Part shown: positions 7,895-15,804 of the stretch, piece by piece | How the letters are laid out: each line of letters begins with the position of its first letter | How positions within the stretch are numbered: the stretch's first letter is position 1 | NCBI GenBank assembly: GCA_004020315.1 | Contig: SAQG01000023.1 | Span: forward strand, 28,217 to 92,216 | Direction: 5' to 3' | DNA length: 64,000 nucleotides | Source: Mesorhizobium sp. | Lineage (GTDB): Bacteria; Pseudomonadota; Alphaproteobacteria; Rhizobiales; Rhizobiaceae | Made by a program: the position numbers and the translations under genes | Notes under the pieces: model-generated | Databases searched by the model: none | What the model was told of the DNA's origin: nothing | What the model saw: only the letters and a program-made list of their open reading frames with translations

Positions 7895-9700
7895 TCAGCG
7901 CGATACGCTCTGCCGCAGCGTTTTGCCGCCTTCAATGATCGGAGCCGACGCTTCCAGATGGAAGATCGAGCGATAGATTTCACTGCGCTCGGCAAGCTCG
8001 TCGTGAGTTCCGGAGTCCGCGAGCATGCCAGCGTCAAATACCAGAATACGATCGGCCGCCTTGATGGTTGAAAGCCTGTGCGCAATGCAGATCACCGTGC
8101 GCTGAAATGCATCGTCGAACGCAGCCTCCATGACCGCCCGCTCGTTTTCGCCGTCGAGCGCGGAGGTTGCTTCGTCGTAGACTATCACCGGAGCATTTTT
8201 GAGCAGGGCGCGCGCGATGGCAACGCGTTGTTTCTGCCCGCCCGACAGATTGGTACCGCTCGGCCCGACAAGCGTGTCGAGCCCGTTTTCCAGGTTAGAG
8301 GCAAAGCTGGTGACCCGGGCTAGGTCCGCCGCGGACTCGATCTCCCGATCGGTGGCGTTCGGGCGTCCGTCACGAATGTTGTCACGGATCGAGCCTTCGA
8401 ACAGGAAGACGTCCTGTGACACCAGTGCGATATTGTCGCGAACGTCGGAGAGGCTGATCTTCGAAATATCCTTTCCGTCGAGGAGAATCCTGCCCTTGTC
8501 CGGCTCCATCAGGCGCAGGACAAGATTGACGATGGTTGTCTTGCCGGCGCCGGAGCGGCCGACGATCGCCAGCTTCTCACGAGGTCGCACCTCGAAGGAA
8601 ACACCGTGCAGCGCCGGGCTGTTGCCGCCATAGGTGAAGGCGACATCTTCAAAACGGATGCTGCCCTCGACATCGGTGAGATGCTCGCCCGCGGTTGCGA
8701 GTTGTCGCTGTTCGGGGGTATCGATCAAATCATACATCTGCTCGACGGCCACCATTTGCTTCTGGATGTCAACATTGACCCGGGCGAGCCGCTTGACGGG
8801 CTCATAGGCAAGCATAAAGGCGGTTATGAAGCCCATGAACTCGCCCGGCGTCTTGCCGTTACCGAGGGTCTGCCAACTGGCATACATAACGAAAAGGCCG
8901 ATGATGAAACCGCCGCCGGTCTCCATCAACGGACTCATCAACGCCGATGTCCGGTTGATCTGGATCCCGCGCCTTTCCATCTTGCCGACTGCCTTTGCGA
9001 AGCTGGCGGCTGCCTTGTCTTCGAGCTGGAAGGACTTGATGGTGCGGATGCCTTCGACGGCTTCCGTGCCGATCGACTGGACCAGTGCAGCCAACTCCGT
9101 CTCACCCCTTGCCAGCGCCTTGAGCTTCCTGGTTATGGCGCCCACCGATAGGAACAGCAGCGGTAGAACCGTCACGGATATCAGCGACATCACCGGATCC
9201 TGCTTGACCATGACGCTTGCCAGGGCAATCAGCTTGAGCACATCGGAAACAGAGCTGCTTGTGAGGGTGAGAATAACGGCGGCCCCGGCGCGCGCGTTGA
9301 ACATGATCTTGGAGACGAATTTCGCCGGATGCTGGTTGGCGAACCGGCCGATGTCGAAACGCACCATTCGGGAAAACTGCCGATTTTGAAGGTCCGAAAC
9401 GATAGCCCGGCGAATCTTCCCCGTCGTAATAGTCTGGCAGTAGTCAGCGATCCCTTTGATCAGGAAAATGCCGATAATCACGAGGCTGATACCCCATGCG
9501 GCGGCAGCGTTCCGATCCACATAAATGGTATTGATCATGACACTCATGATCCAAGCCGTTGCGCCGGTCGCCGCCGCAGCGGCGATCGAACACAGCAAGC
9601 CTGTCACATACAGCGTCTTATGCGGTGGCAGGTTTTCGACGATCAGGCGCTTGACCGGCGGATACGTCAGGGCCGCTGAAATTCGTTTCTTTGCGCTCAT
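7895..9700 (-). CDS. ABC exporter, fused permease-ATPase (MsbA-like)
   Basis: 601 residues in the half-transporter layout. Residues 1-330 form six membrane segments, and residues 360-590 form the ATPase with Walker A GRSGAGKTT, signature LSGGQKQR, Walker B VIVYDEATSAL and the switch histidine IAHRLST. This architecture belongs to exporters of lipids, glycolipids and peptides, working as a homodimer in the inner membrane. It heads the operon with three glycosyltransferases, so it probably flips or exports their product. It is divergent from the GSCFA gene, with about 220 bases between them. No peptidase domain is present, which argues against bacteriocin export. Confidence 0.88.
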   Translation of the reverse strand: MSAKKRISAALTYPPVKRLIVENLPPHKTLYVTGLLCSIAAAAATGATAWIMSVMINTIYVDRNAAAAWGISLVIIGIFLIKGIADYCQTITTGKIRRAIVSDLQNRQFSRMVRFDIGRFANQHPAKFVSKIMFNARAGAAVILTLTSSSVSDVLKLIALASVMVKQDPVMSLISVTVLPLLFLSVGAITRKLKALARGETELAALVQSIGTEAVEGIRTIKSFQLEDKAAASFAKAVGKMERRGIQINRTSALMSPLMETGGGFIIGLFVMYASWQTLGNGKTPGEFMGFITAFMLAYEPVKRLARVNVDIQKQMVAVEQMYDLIDTPEQRQLATAGEHLTDVEGSIRFEDVAFTYGGNSPALHGVSFEVRPREKLAIVGRSGAGKTTIVNLVLRLMEPDKGRILLDGKDISKISLSDVRDNIALVSQDVFLFEGSIRDNIRDGRPNATDREIESAADLARVTSFASNLENGLDTLVGPSGTNLSGGQKQRVAIARALLKNAPVIVYDEATSALDGENERAVMEAAFDDAFQRTVICIAHRLSTIKAADRILVFDAGMLADSGTHDELAERSEIYRSIFHLEASAPIIEGGKTLRQSVSR

Positions 9701-9922
9701 TCCGTTTCCCGATGCGATGTATCGTTTTCTGACGACCCTCGCTCCTGCCGATCCATGAAAATTTTCTCGGCGCCGTCACACATGCGCCAAACTGATACCT
9801 GACGTCTGACTTCGTTCGAAGTTATAGTCAATCTTGAATCCTCCTGATTGCGGCTAGCGGCGAAGCGGACTAAGTGTCGGGCATTGCCGTCGGCGGCCGG
9901 CTATAAAGATCATGGAGCCATT

Positions 9923-10954
9923 GTGACATTGCTAGAGCGAGTTCGACGAAAGTATCTTCGGCTCCGCCACCAACTCGGATACGTTAAACCTATTCGTTTG
10001 ATGGCATCGAACAAAGCAAACACGAAGTATGACGACTTTGCCAGTTCTTGCACCATTACAATCCGCAAAACCTCAATATTCACTTCTGACGATATATTCT
10101 TTACGATGGGGAGTTGCTTCGCGCAGGAAATTCGACGTGCATTGACAAGCAGACATATCGCATGCGTTCCGTCTTACAGAAATATCAGCTTCGACCCGAC
10201 ACAGGCCATTGTAGATGAGCTGCCTCGGCAGGAGCATATGAACTTCTACAACACCTTCACTGTTCGCCTTCAGGTCGAGCAAATGCTTGGCTTGTGGGAT
10301 CAGGCCGATGACGACTGGTGGCAGGTCAAGAAACGTGCTCCTTGGGGCCCAATCTGCTTTCAGGACCCGTACCGCCGCGGCATCTTCGCCAAATCTCCGG
10401 AAGTTCTCAGAGAGGTCATCGAGAGCATGAACCGAGAGATGCGGGTTGGCTTCGATGCAGCCACGGCATTCATATTTACCTTCGGAATGACTGAGGTCTT
10501 CATCAACAAAGCCAGTGGCAAAGTAGCAGCACAAAAACCGCTCTATCGCGGCGGAGGCGGAATGCAGGAAACGACGCTTCACGTCAGCAGCTTTCAGGAA
10601 AACTACGCCAACGTGATGGCTACCGTGGACATGGTCCGTCGACACAAACCCGATGCACCGATAATTCTAACAGTCTCACCGGTTGCATTGGCTCGCACGT
10701 TTCAAGACGTGGATGTCGTGACTGCGAGCACTGAAGGCAAGTCCGTTCTTCGAGCTGTGCTTGGTCAAGTCTGCCGGGAACGGGACAATGTCCATTATCT
10801 GCCCTCATTCGAGCTTGTCACCTATGGAGGCCTTAATCGCAGCTATAGAGAGGACTTGCGGCACGTAAAGAAATCAGTCGTCGATGAGATCGTTGATCAG
10901 TTCTTCAATGCGTACTTTGCTCCGTCGGGCGTAGCCCCAGCTATTCAGCGCTAA
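9923..10954 (+). CDS. GSCFA domain protein (SGNH-hydrolase-like)
   Basis: 343 residues from the GTG at 9923, which has GGAG six bases upstream. An upstream TTG at 9848 gives a longer frame without a ribosome site. The family signature GSCFAQEIRRAL sits near residue 62, followed by ITFGMTEVFIN-type and ILTVSPVALARTF segments, as in PF08885. The family resembles SGNH/GDSL hydrolases and is often found in polysaccharide loci; its reaction is mostly unproven. Base composition here is more AT-rich than in the rest of the window. The gene converges on the O-methyltransferase with a four-base overlap of stop regions. Confidence 0.8.
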   Translation: MTLLERVRRKYLRLRHQLGYVKPIRLMASNKANTKYDDFASSCTITIRKTSIFTSDDIFFTMGSCFAQEIRRALTSRHIACVPSYRNISFDPTQAIVDELPRQEHMNFYNTFTVRLQVEQMLGLWDQADDDWWQVKKRAPWGPICFQDPYRRGIFAKSPEVLREVIESMNREMRVGFDAATAFIFTFGMTEVFINKASGKVAAQKPLYRGGGGMQETTLHVSSFQENYANVMATVDMVRRHKPDAPIILTVSPVALARTFQDVDVVTASTEGKSVLRAVLGQVCRERDNVHYLPSFELVTYGGLNRSYREDLRHVKKSVVDEIVDQFFNAYFAPSGVAPAIQR

Positions 10955-11688
10955 CTTGCCTTTACGACAATCGCCTGCCCCGTCGGAAGTTCGATGATGC
11001 CTTCCGGGCGGTTATCGAAGAATTGGTCAAAGGCCTTGCGGGCTCCAGGACAGAGCGCAGAGCCGTAGTCGTCACATATGATCATGCCATGCGCACACAT
11101 TCGATCGTAGAAAAAGGCAAGCGCGTCACGTGTCGGCTCGTATAGGTCGACGTCAATATGAACCAGGGCGAAACGCCGGTCGGACACGCTGGGAAAAGTT
11201 TCTGGTATCCACCCGACATGAAAAGTGGTGTTGCTGAAGTCGGAAATGTTCTCTCTGGCTACCCTCTCGTCGGTGCTGAGATCGCCGGACTTCCATGACG
11301 TTCGGCCGTTTGGCTTGCCATCCTCTGCGGTTGGTTCCGAGAGGCCAGCGAACGAGTCAAAAAGGTGGTAGTGCCGTGGCCGAAGATCGCTCATCAGCAT
11401 GAATATCGTCGACCGGCCTTGCCTTACGCCGCATTCGGCCACATCGCCATCGATACGCTCGATCGATCGCAAGCAGCTTTGCAGGACGAAAGCTCGGGGA
11501 TCTGGAATCCCGCGGATGTTTTTGACCCGCTGCAGCGCCTTTCGGAAAAAAGGCTGGTGCCTCCAGACCATATGCCTGGAATAAACATAGAACCCGTATT
11601 TGTCGGCCTTCTTCTGAGAGACCTTATACCAAGCCACGCCTCTGCGTTTTTTCGAAACAACAGCGAGTGCCACATCTCTTAATTTCAT
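10951..11688 (-). CDS. TylF/MycF-family O-methyltransferase
   Basis: 245 residues. The SAM-binding core shows GDVAECGVRQGRSTIFML near residue 85, HLFDSFAGLSEP near 120, and ALVHIDVDLYEPTRDAL with IICDDYGS near 185-210. The acidic residues of the last two segments bind the metal and hydroxyl in the macrocin O-methyltransferase family (PF05711). Members methylate sugar hydroxyls in antibiotics and in surface glycans. Next to sulfotransferases and glycosyltransferases, methylation of a sugar in the same product is the simplest reading. It is transcribed towards the GSCFA gene and overlaps its 3' end. Confidence 0.85.
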   Translation of the reverse strand: MKLRDVALAVVSKKRRGVAWYKVSQKKADKYGFYVYSRHMVWRHQPFFRKALQRVKNIRGIPDPRAFVLQSCLRSIERIDGDVAECGVRQGRSTIFMLMSDLRPRHYHLFDSFAGLSEPTAEDGKPNGRTSWKSGDLSTDERVARENISDFSNTTFHVGWIPETFPSVSDRRFALVHIDVDLYEPTRDALAFFYDRMCAHGMIICDDYGSALCPGARKAFDQFFDNRPEGIIELPTGQAIVVKAS

Positions 11689-12078
11689 CGGTACCAGTCA
11701 TTCGATATGTTCATAAAGCGGGCGGAATCGAAAGCCCTGCCGGCATCAGACGCGGAATGAAGTCGGGTTCCGGCTGAAGGACATGGGCTTAGAGCGCCGC
11801 AAGAAGCACTTTCCGGTGCCCGTAATAAGGCAATGTCGAGAATGGAACTCGCATGGGGTGCGACTCAAGATCACGGGTCACGTGCCTGGCCCCAGTCAGG
11901 AAATAGTCGATCCCTGCCGGGCTGTCGGAGTTAACTCACTGCCAGGCTCGCGCTGCGCGCGCAGTTGATCGCACCGGCGTCTCATTATCACATGTTTGCA
12001 TGCAGCCAGATCAATGCCCTGCGGGAGGTGCGCGTCGAAAAGCTCAGGCTCGTCATCGCGCTTGCGGCGGCGAGAGGT
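11689..12078. other. Intergenic stretch with no recognised feature
   Basis: No frame in these 390 bases resembles a known protein, and no strong hairpin or promoter stands out. It separates the glycan locus from the following unrelated genes. Confidence 0.5.
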
Positions 12079-12705
12079 TCAGTCGACTGCCCCGACCAGA
12101 ACGTCGGGGTGTTCAAGTATCGCGACCCAGCGCCCGGTATCTGTGGACGATTGCCTTTTTAGAAATCTATATCCAGTTTCCGACCAAAGCTTCACATCGT
12201 CGGTGAGGTTGTCGAGCACATAGTCGCCTTTGTCGGTCTTGACCGTCAGCACAGCGTGCCCCTCGCCGTCCGTCTTTCTGACGACGGTGATTAGAAGGTT
12301 CGAGAGCGATATGCCCTCCAAATTGAGCATCTGGCGCTTAAGCAGGACGTAATCCTCGCAGTCACCGACCGCGCTGTCAGGATAGGACCAAAATTCCATC
12401 GTGCCGTGAACGGCAAAATCGCTCTCGGGCTTGATCGATTTATTCACGAGTTTGGTGACGGACGCGAGCTTATCTTCCATTCCACTGGTCATAAGGACCG
12501 GAGGGACCCTGCCTGATCGTATCCTGCATTCTTCGGCCTGCCTTCGGCAAAATTCGATGTAGCCGACCGGGATGGACGTCCCCTGCCCGGTGGCCATGGC
12601 ACCAGGCACCGCATCGGCCGAAGCTTTCTCCATCGGCGTCGCGGATATCATCAAGCCTATCAGTAGGCCGGCACACAGCCATGCCCGCGGTATCACTAAT
12701 CCCAT
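12079..12705 (-). CDS. Transglutaminase-like cysteine peptidase (BTLCP)
   Basis: 208 residues from the ATG at 12705, which begins a clear signal peptide (MGLVIPRAWLCAGLLIGLM). A TTG at 12735 would add ten residues. The mature part has the catalytic cysteine in GDCEDYVLLKRQML, the histidine in GHAVLTV and the aspartate in YVLDNL, the triad order of PF06035. The family is common and secreted or periplasmic in Rhizobiales; in other bacteria LapG of this family cleaves an adhesin. No LapD or adhesin gene is near, so the target is unknown. Confidence 0.87.
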   Translation of the reverse strand: MGLVIPRAWLCAGLLIGLMISATPMEKASADAVPGAMATGQGTSIPVGYIEFCRRQAEECRIRSGRVPPVLMTSGMEDKLASVTKLVNKSIKPESDFAVHGTMEFWSYPDSAVGDCEDYVLLKRQMLNLEGISLSNLLITVVRKTDGEGHAVLTVKTDKGDYVLDNLTDDVKLWSETGYRFLKRQSSTDTGRWVAILEHPDVLVGAVD

Positions 12706-13297
12706 CCGCCCCGCCCAGGTAACGACCCGAAACAATCTTTAATATCGCGTTACCATCTTTTCATGGGCACATCAACGCAGCCGACACACAATTTAAAGTT
12801 ACGGTCGCGAACCCGTCACCAACGACCTGATGCTGGGCGCCGTGCGGTCAACGCTAGCAGACTTCCATGGCCACTGAAAAATCATGACCCTCGCGTGTTG
12901 TCGCATGACCATATCGATGCACCTTCGATCATCGACGGCCACCAAAGGGGAGTTGTTCCGCTTTTAGCTCATCGGGGTTCTTCGGCAGCGCCGCTTACCG
13001 GACCTGAAGACGATGCCGACACGTATTTGGCTGCGCAACCGAGGACAGGCGACCGAAAAAATTATAGCCAAATTTGTCGAAGTCCAAGAGCTACGGGGCC
13101 CTCGCGTGAATCGTCATACATTCGGATACACTTCGACAGCACTCGGGCAAACCTCTGCGACAGGCGTGGCGTAGGTTTCAATCGTGAGCAGGAAGCCTCG
13201 TCATAGTGACAGGACAGAAGCCGACCGCGATTTCGCACGCAATACCGCGCGAGGCGCCGGTTGGCAGGTCTGCTCATTCTAAGAAAGGAAAAATACC
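12706..13297. other. Intergenic stretch, nearly 600 bases, no supported gene
   Basis: Frames on both strands read like random sequence and none starts with a convincing ribosome site. The last 40 bases carry the AAGAAAGGAAA site of the small secreted protein at 13298. Confidence 0.5.
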
Positions 13298-13537
13298 ATG
13301 AACAAACTTGCAACGGCTTTCGCCTTCCTCGCCTTGTCGACAGGCGTCTCTCTCGCTGCCGCTCAAAATCCGGACCGCGACCCGACCCGCGGATTTGCTC
13401 CTGATCTCCACAACGGCGAAATCACCTTGGACACCAATCATACGGCTTCCTTGCCTCTGCCCGTGGAGGCCACGAAAGAAGAACAACCACAACCCGGCAA
13501 GGTCCTCAGGGGTCGTGCACCATGGGCGGGCCGTTAA
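13298..13537 (+). CDS. Small secreted protein of unknown function
   Basis: 79 residues with a strong ribosome site (AAGGAAA) before the ATG. Residues 1-22 form a typical signal peptide ending at SLAAAQ. The mature part of about 57 residues is polar and rich in Asp, Pro and Glu, with no recognised domain and no cysteines. The gene is isolated and followed 30 bases later by a strong hairpin that could end its transcript. Function is unknown; export to the periplasm is the only firm inference. Confidence 0.65.
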   Translation: MNKLATAFAFLALSTGVSLAAAQNPDRDPTRGFAPDLHNGEITLDTNHTASLPLPVEATKEEQPQPGKVLRGRAPWAGR

Positions 13538-13566
13538 CATCCTGACCCCTTGTCCTCCCATGCAAA

Positions 13567-13602
13567 TGTCCAACCACCCCGTGCAACGAGGGTGGTTGGA
13601 CA
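13567..13602 (+). terminator. 13-bp perfect hairpin after the small secreted protein
   Basis: TGTCCAACCACCC at 13567-13579 pairs exactly with 13590-13602 around a 10-base loop. There is no T-run after it on the plus strand, so it may act as a 3' stabiliser or a weak terminator. Confidence 0.55.
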
Positions 13603-13881
13603 GGGGGTGCAAGAAAATCCGACCGCCATGGATGAATTGAACGTTTCAGGTGATAGCAATGAGTGTGTCAGGTCGCGAAGTCAGGAACCGGCCGTGGCGA
13701 GGCTTCGAGGGCCGCGTCTGATGCATCTGCGCGCTGTCAGTCGGCGGTCACATTGGCCGCTGCCATCCCTATCAGCGCCGCCGCGATCGGTTCCGCCTCA
13801 ACCTCACCAAAGTGACCAGACCATAGGCGATAAACCCCGTCCCCTGCCCTGCTCCGGTTCTGAATGAGCCCATATCCCAGG
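13603..13881. other. Intergenic stretch without recognised gene
   Basis: Nothing recognisable beyond the hairpin just upstream. Both flanking genes point into it, consistent with a region between convergent transcription units. Confidence 0.4.
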
Positions 13882-14295
13882 TCAGAACTCCCACGGAGAG
13901 AACAACTTGAGACCAGTCGTGGCGAAGTCACCTAAATTCCGGGTCGCCAAGCGGCCGCCATTCACGCTTGAGATTGCAGCAATCATGCCGTCGGGCGCCG
14001 ACATCCCCCGGCCCTGCCGCACGGCAGTACCCATGATTTCCCCGTAGGCCATCGCGGCTTCCTCGGTCAGCCCGAAGATCCGATCAGCAAACCGGCGACG
14101 CCAATCCGAGAGTCCCTGCTCCAAGCGCTCGGCACGCTGATCTGGTCGAATTTTCTGGATGCCGAAGGCGATCTCGGCGATCGTTACGGTCGGAAGCGCA
14201 AGTTCAGCGTCATGGCGGACCAACCATGCGATCACGGCAGGATCGGGCGACTTCTTCAGCGTCTCGGAAATAACGTTGGTATCAAGGAAGATCAA
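13882..14295 (-). CDS. PIN-domain toxin, VapC/FitB type
   Basis: 137 residues, the usual PIN toxin length. It begins MIFLDTNVISE, with the first metal-binding aspartate at residue 5. An acidic TIAEIAFGI segment lies near residue 40, and MSAPDGMIAAI carries another conserved aspartate near residue 100. PIN toxins are Mg-dependent ribonucleases that cut tRNA or mRNA when freed from their antitoxin. The start overlaps the antitoxin stop by four bases (ATGA), the classic arrangement. The FitB-like character (FG.QKI, GLTEEAA..YGEI) is family knowledge. Confidence 0.9.
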   Translation of the reverse strand: MIFLDTNVISETLKKSPDPAVIAWLVRHDAELALPTVTIAEIAFGIQKIRPDQRAERLEQGLSDWRRRFADRIFGLTEEAAMAYGEIMGTAVRQGRGMSAPDGMIAAISSVNGGRLATRNLGDFATTGLKLFSPWEF

Positions 14296-14540
14296 AGCTC
14301 AGGTCCCGCATGAACCTGCCGATCGTCTCGGATCACTGCTTCAAGATCGATTTCCGTACCATAAGCGCTAGCAATACGGGCGTAGAATGTCGATGCCGGC
14401 TCGCGACCTGCTTCCCGGACCTCGTAGGATTCCAGGGCACGCTCAACTACGTCGGCGATCGAGCGGTTCTCGCGTCGAGCAAGCCGGCGCGCAAGATCAC
14501 GCGCCTTGGCGCTGCGTACAGAAAGCTGAGGTTCGGCCAT
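14292..14540 (-). CDS. Antitoxin of the PIN toxin pair, VapB/FitA type
   Basis: 82 residues from the ATG at 14540, which has AAGGAG seven bases upstream. A GTG at 14558 would place this ribosome site inside the gene and is rejected. The N-terminal half, QLSVRSAKARDLARRLARR followed by IADVVERALESYE, resembles a ribbon-helix-helix or Rv0623-like DNA-binding segment. The C-terminal half should bind the toxin. Such antitoxins usually repress their own operon. The pair is in ordinary antitoxin-toxin order and looks intact. Confidence 0.85.
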   Translation of the reverse strand: MAEPQLSVRSAKARDLARRLARRENRSIADVVERALESYEVREAGREPASTFYARIASAYGTEIDLEAVIRDDRQVHAGPEL

Positions 14541-14651
14541 ATAGAACTCCTTTGGCACAGATATAGTCCTTCATCGCACTGCTAGCAAGATGGCGGGTGA
14601 TGGCAGGCCATCCTGGCGCACCATCGCCTGATCCTTTGCTGATCTTAGTCT

Positions 14652-14840
14652 TTGCCCGAACGTGAATTGGTCGAGGTCATCTTCGTCCGGCACCGCCAAA
14701 CGGCCTCGGCTCATCTGAAGGCCCTGACCGACCAGCGATTGCTACAGGAGATCAAGGCTGGCCGCGAGAAACCCTGCATCAACCCCGGCCTATCGACGCT
14801 GGCCGTGATCAGCCGCCGCGAAGATCGGAAGATGTATAGA
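14652..14840 (+). pseudogene. Remnant of a Fic-family protein (C-terminal winged-helix part)
   Basis: The frame reads RHRQTASAHLKALTDQRLLQEIKAGREKPCINPGL in two adjoining stretches. This matches the C-terminal end of many Fic-domain AMP transferases (KRQTAS.YLK.L...GLL.E.K.GREKLF.NP.L). The Fic catalytic domain (HPFxxGNGR) is absent, and the only start is a TTG without ribosome site. It lies beside the intact toxin-antitoxin pair, so it is probably a relic of another toxin-like gene. Confidence 0.55.
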
Positions 14841-14913
14841 CAACCGCTCGCAACTGGTGTTCGTTTCCCATCTCGATCGCAATGATTTTTGGAAATGCAG
14901 GAATCGTGACGCC

Positions 14914-15687
14914 ATGGACGCCGTTTCCTTGTTCGATCTGACGGGAAAAAAGGCGCTGGTAACGGGCGCCAGCCGCGGCATCGGCCAGGCGATGGCTGAG
15001 GCGCTCGCCGCGGCTGGTGCAGATGTGGCGGTGACCGCCCGCGACGAAACATCCCTTCGTGAGACAGCGGACCGAATTAGCGCTAATGGGCGACGGTCGC
15101 TTTGCCGGTCTCTCGACGTGCTCGACACCGATCGCATCCGCGTGGTGGTCGACGAGGTGGCGGACGCCTTTGACGGGCTCGACATTCTGGTCAACAACGC
15201 CGGCTATGAGAAAGTCCAATCCTCGCTCGACGTGGACGAGGCAGTGTGGGACCGCATCATATCGACCAATCTGAAGGGCGCCTTCTTCTGCGCGCAGGCT
15301 GTGGCGCGGCGGATGGCTGCCGACAAGAGCGGTGGCGCGATCATCAATCTTTGCTCGCTGACCTCCTATGTCGGCATTCCGACCGCGGTACCTTACGGCT
15401 CGTCCAAGTCTGGGCTTCTGGGCATGACACGCGCGCTCGCCGCGGAATGGGCTCCGCTCGGCATCCGCGTCAACGCCATCGCTCCGGGTTATTTCCATAC
15501 GGCGATGACGGATGTCTTTTACCAAGATCCCGACTGGCAGACGGCGATGCTGGCCAAGATCCCGCAGCGGCGCTTCGGCACGATGCAGGATTTGGCCGGA
15601 GCCATTGTGTTCCTGGCAAGCGGGGCATCCGCCTATGTGACCGGCCATTGCCTCCCGGTCGACGGCGGCTACCTCGCGTCCATCTGA
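14914..15687 (+). CDS. Short-chain dehydrogenase/reductase, candidate DHPS 2-dehydrogenase (HpsO-like)
   Basis: 257 residues, classical SDR: TGASRGIGQAMAE near residue 17, NNAGYEK near 90, catalytic Ser in NLCSLTS, YGSSK with the Tyr/Lys pair near 155, and a C-terminal VDGGYLASI. The ATG at 14914 is preferred to a GTG at 14857. It is first in an operon with a PotABCD-type transporter, a HisD-like dehydrogenase and a zinc dehydrogenase. In known 2,3-dihydroxypropanesulfonate pathways an SDR (HpsO) and a zinc dehydrogenase (HpsP) interconvert the two enantiomers before HpsN acts. That role is an inference from gene content. Confidence 0.85.
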   Translation: MDAVSLFDLTGKKALVTGASRGIGQAMAEALAAAGADVAVTARDETSLRETADRISANGRRSLCRSLDVLDTDRIRVVVDEVADAFDGLDILVNNAGYEKVQSSLDVDEAVWDRIISTNLKGAFFCAQAVARRMAADKSGGAIINLCSLTSYVGIPTAVPYGSSKSGLLGMTRALAAEWAPLGIRVNAIAPGYFHTAMTDVFYQDPDWQTAMLAKIPQRRFGTMQDLAGAIVFLASGASAYVTGHCLPVDGGYLASI

Positions 15688-15729
15688 GCGGTATAGGGGC
15701 GGATGCAACGAGGGACCGTGTAGACCCAG

Positions 15730-15753
15730 CTTGTATATGGTTGTATATACCAC
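15730..15753 (+). promoter_or_regulatory. Candidate operator for the HutC-like regulator
   Basis: CTTGTATATGGTTGTATATACC contains TTGTATAT twice at 10-base spacing and the perfect 8-bp palindrome GTATATAC at 15743-15750. HutC-type GntR proteins recognise TGTA-N2-TACA-like sites, and TGTATATACC here differs by one base. It lies between the SDR and the ABC ATPase gene of the operon that ends in a HutC-like regulator. Confidence 0.55.
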
Positions 15754-15804
15754 TCACGCGCTGGACGTTCTTGCATGCGGCCAGTGACAAAAAGGGGAAC
15801 CACA

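Noticed and set aside
12763..13206. 147-codon plus-strand frame
   Set aside because: No ribosome site, random-looking composition and no recognisable motif.
14809..15753. 314-codon minus-strand open frame
   Set aside because: It mirrors the SDR gene on the opposite strand and shows no protein family pattern.
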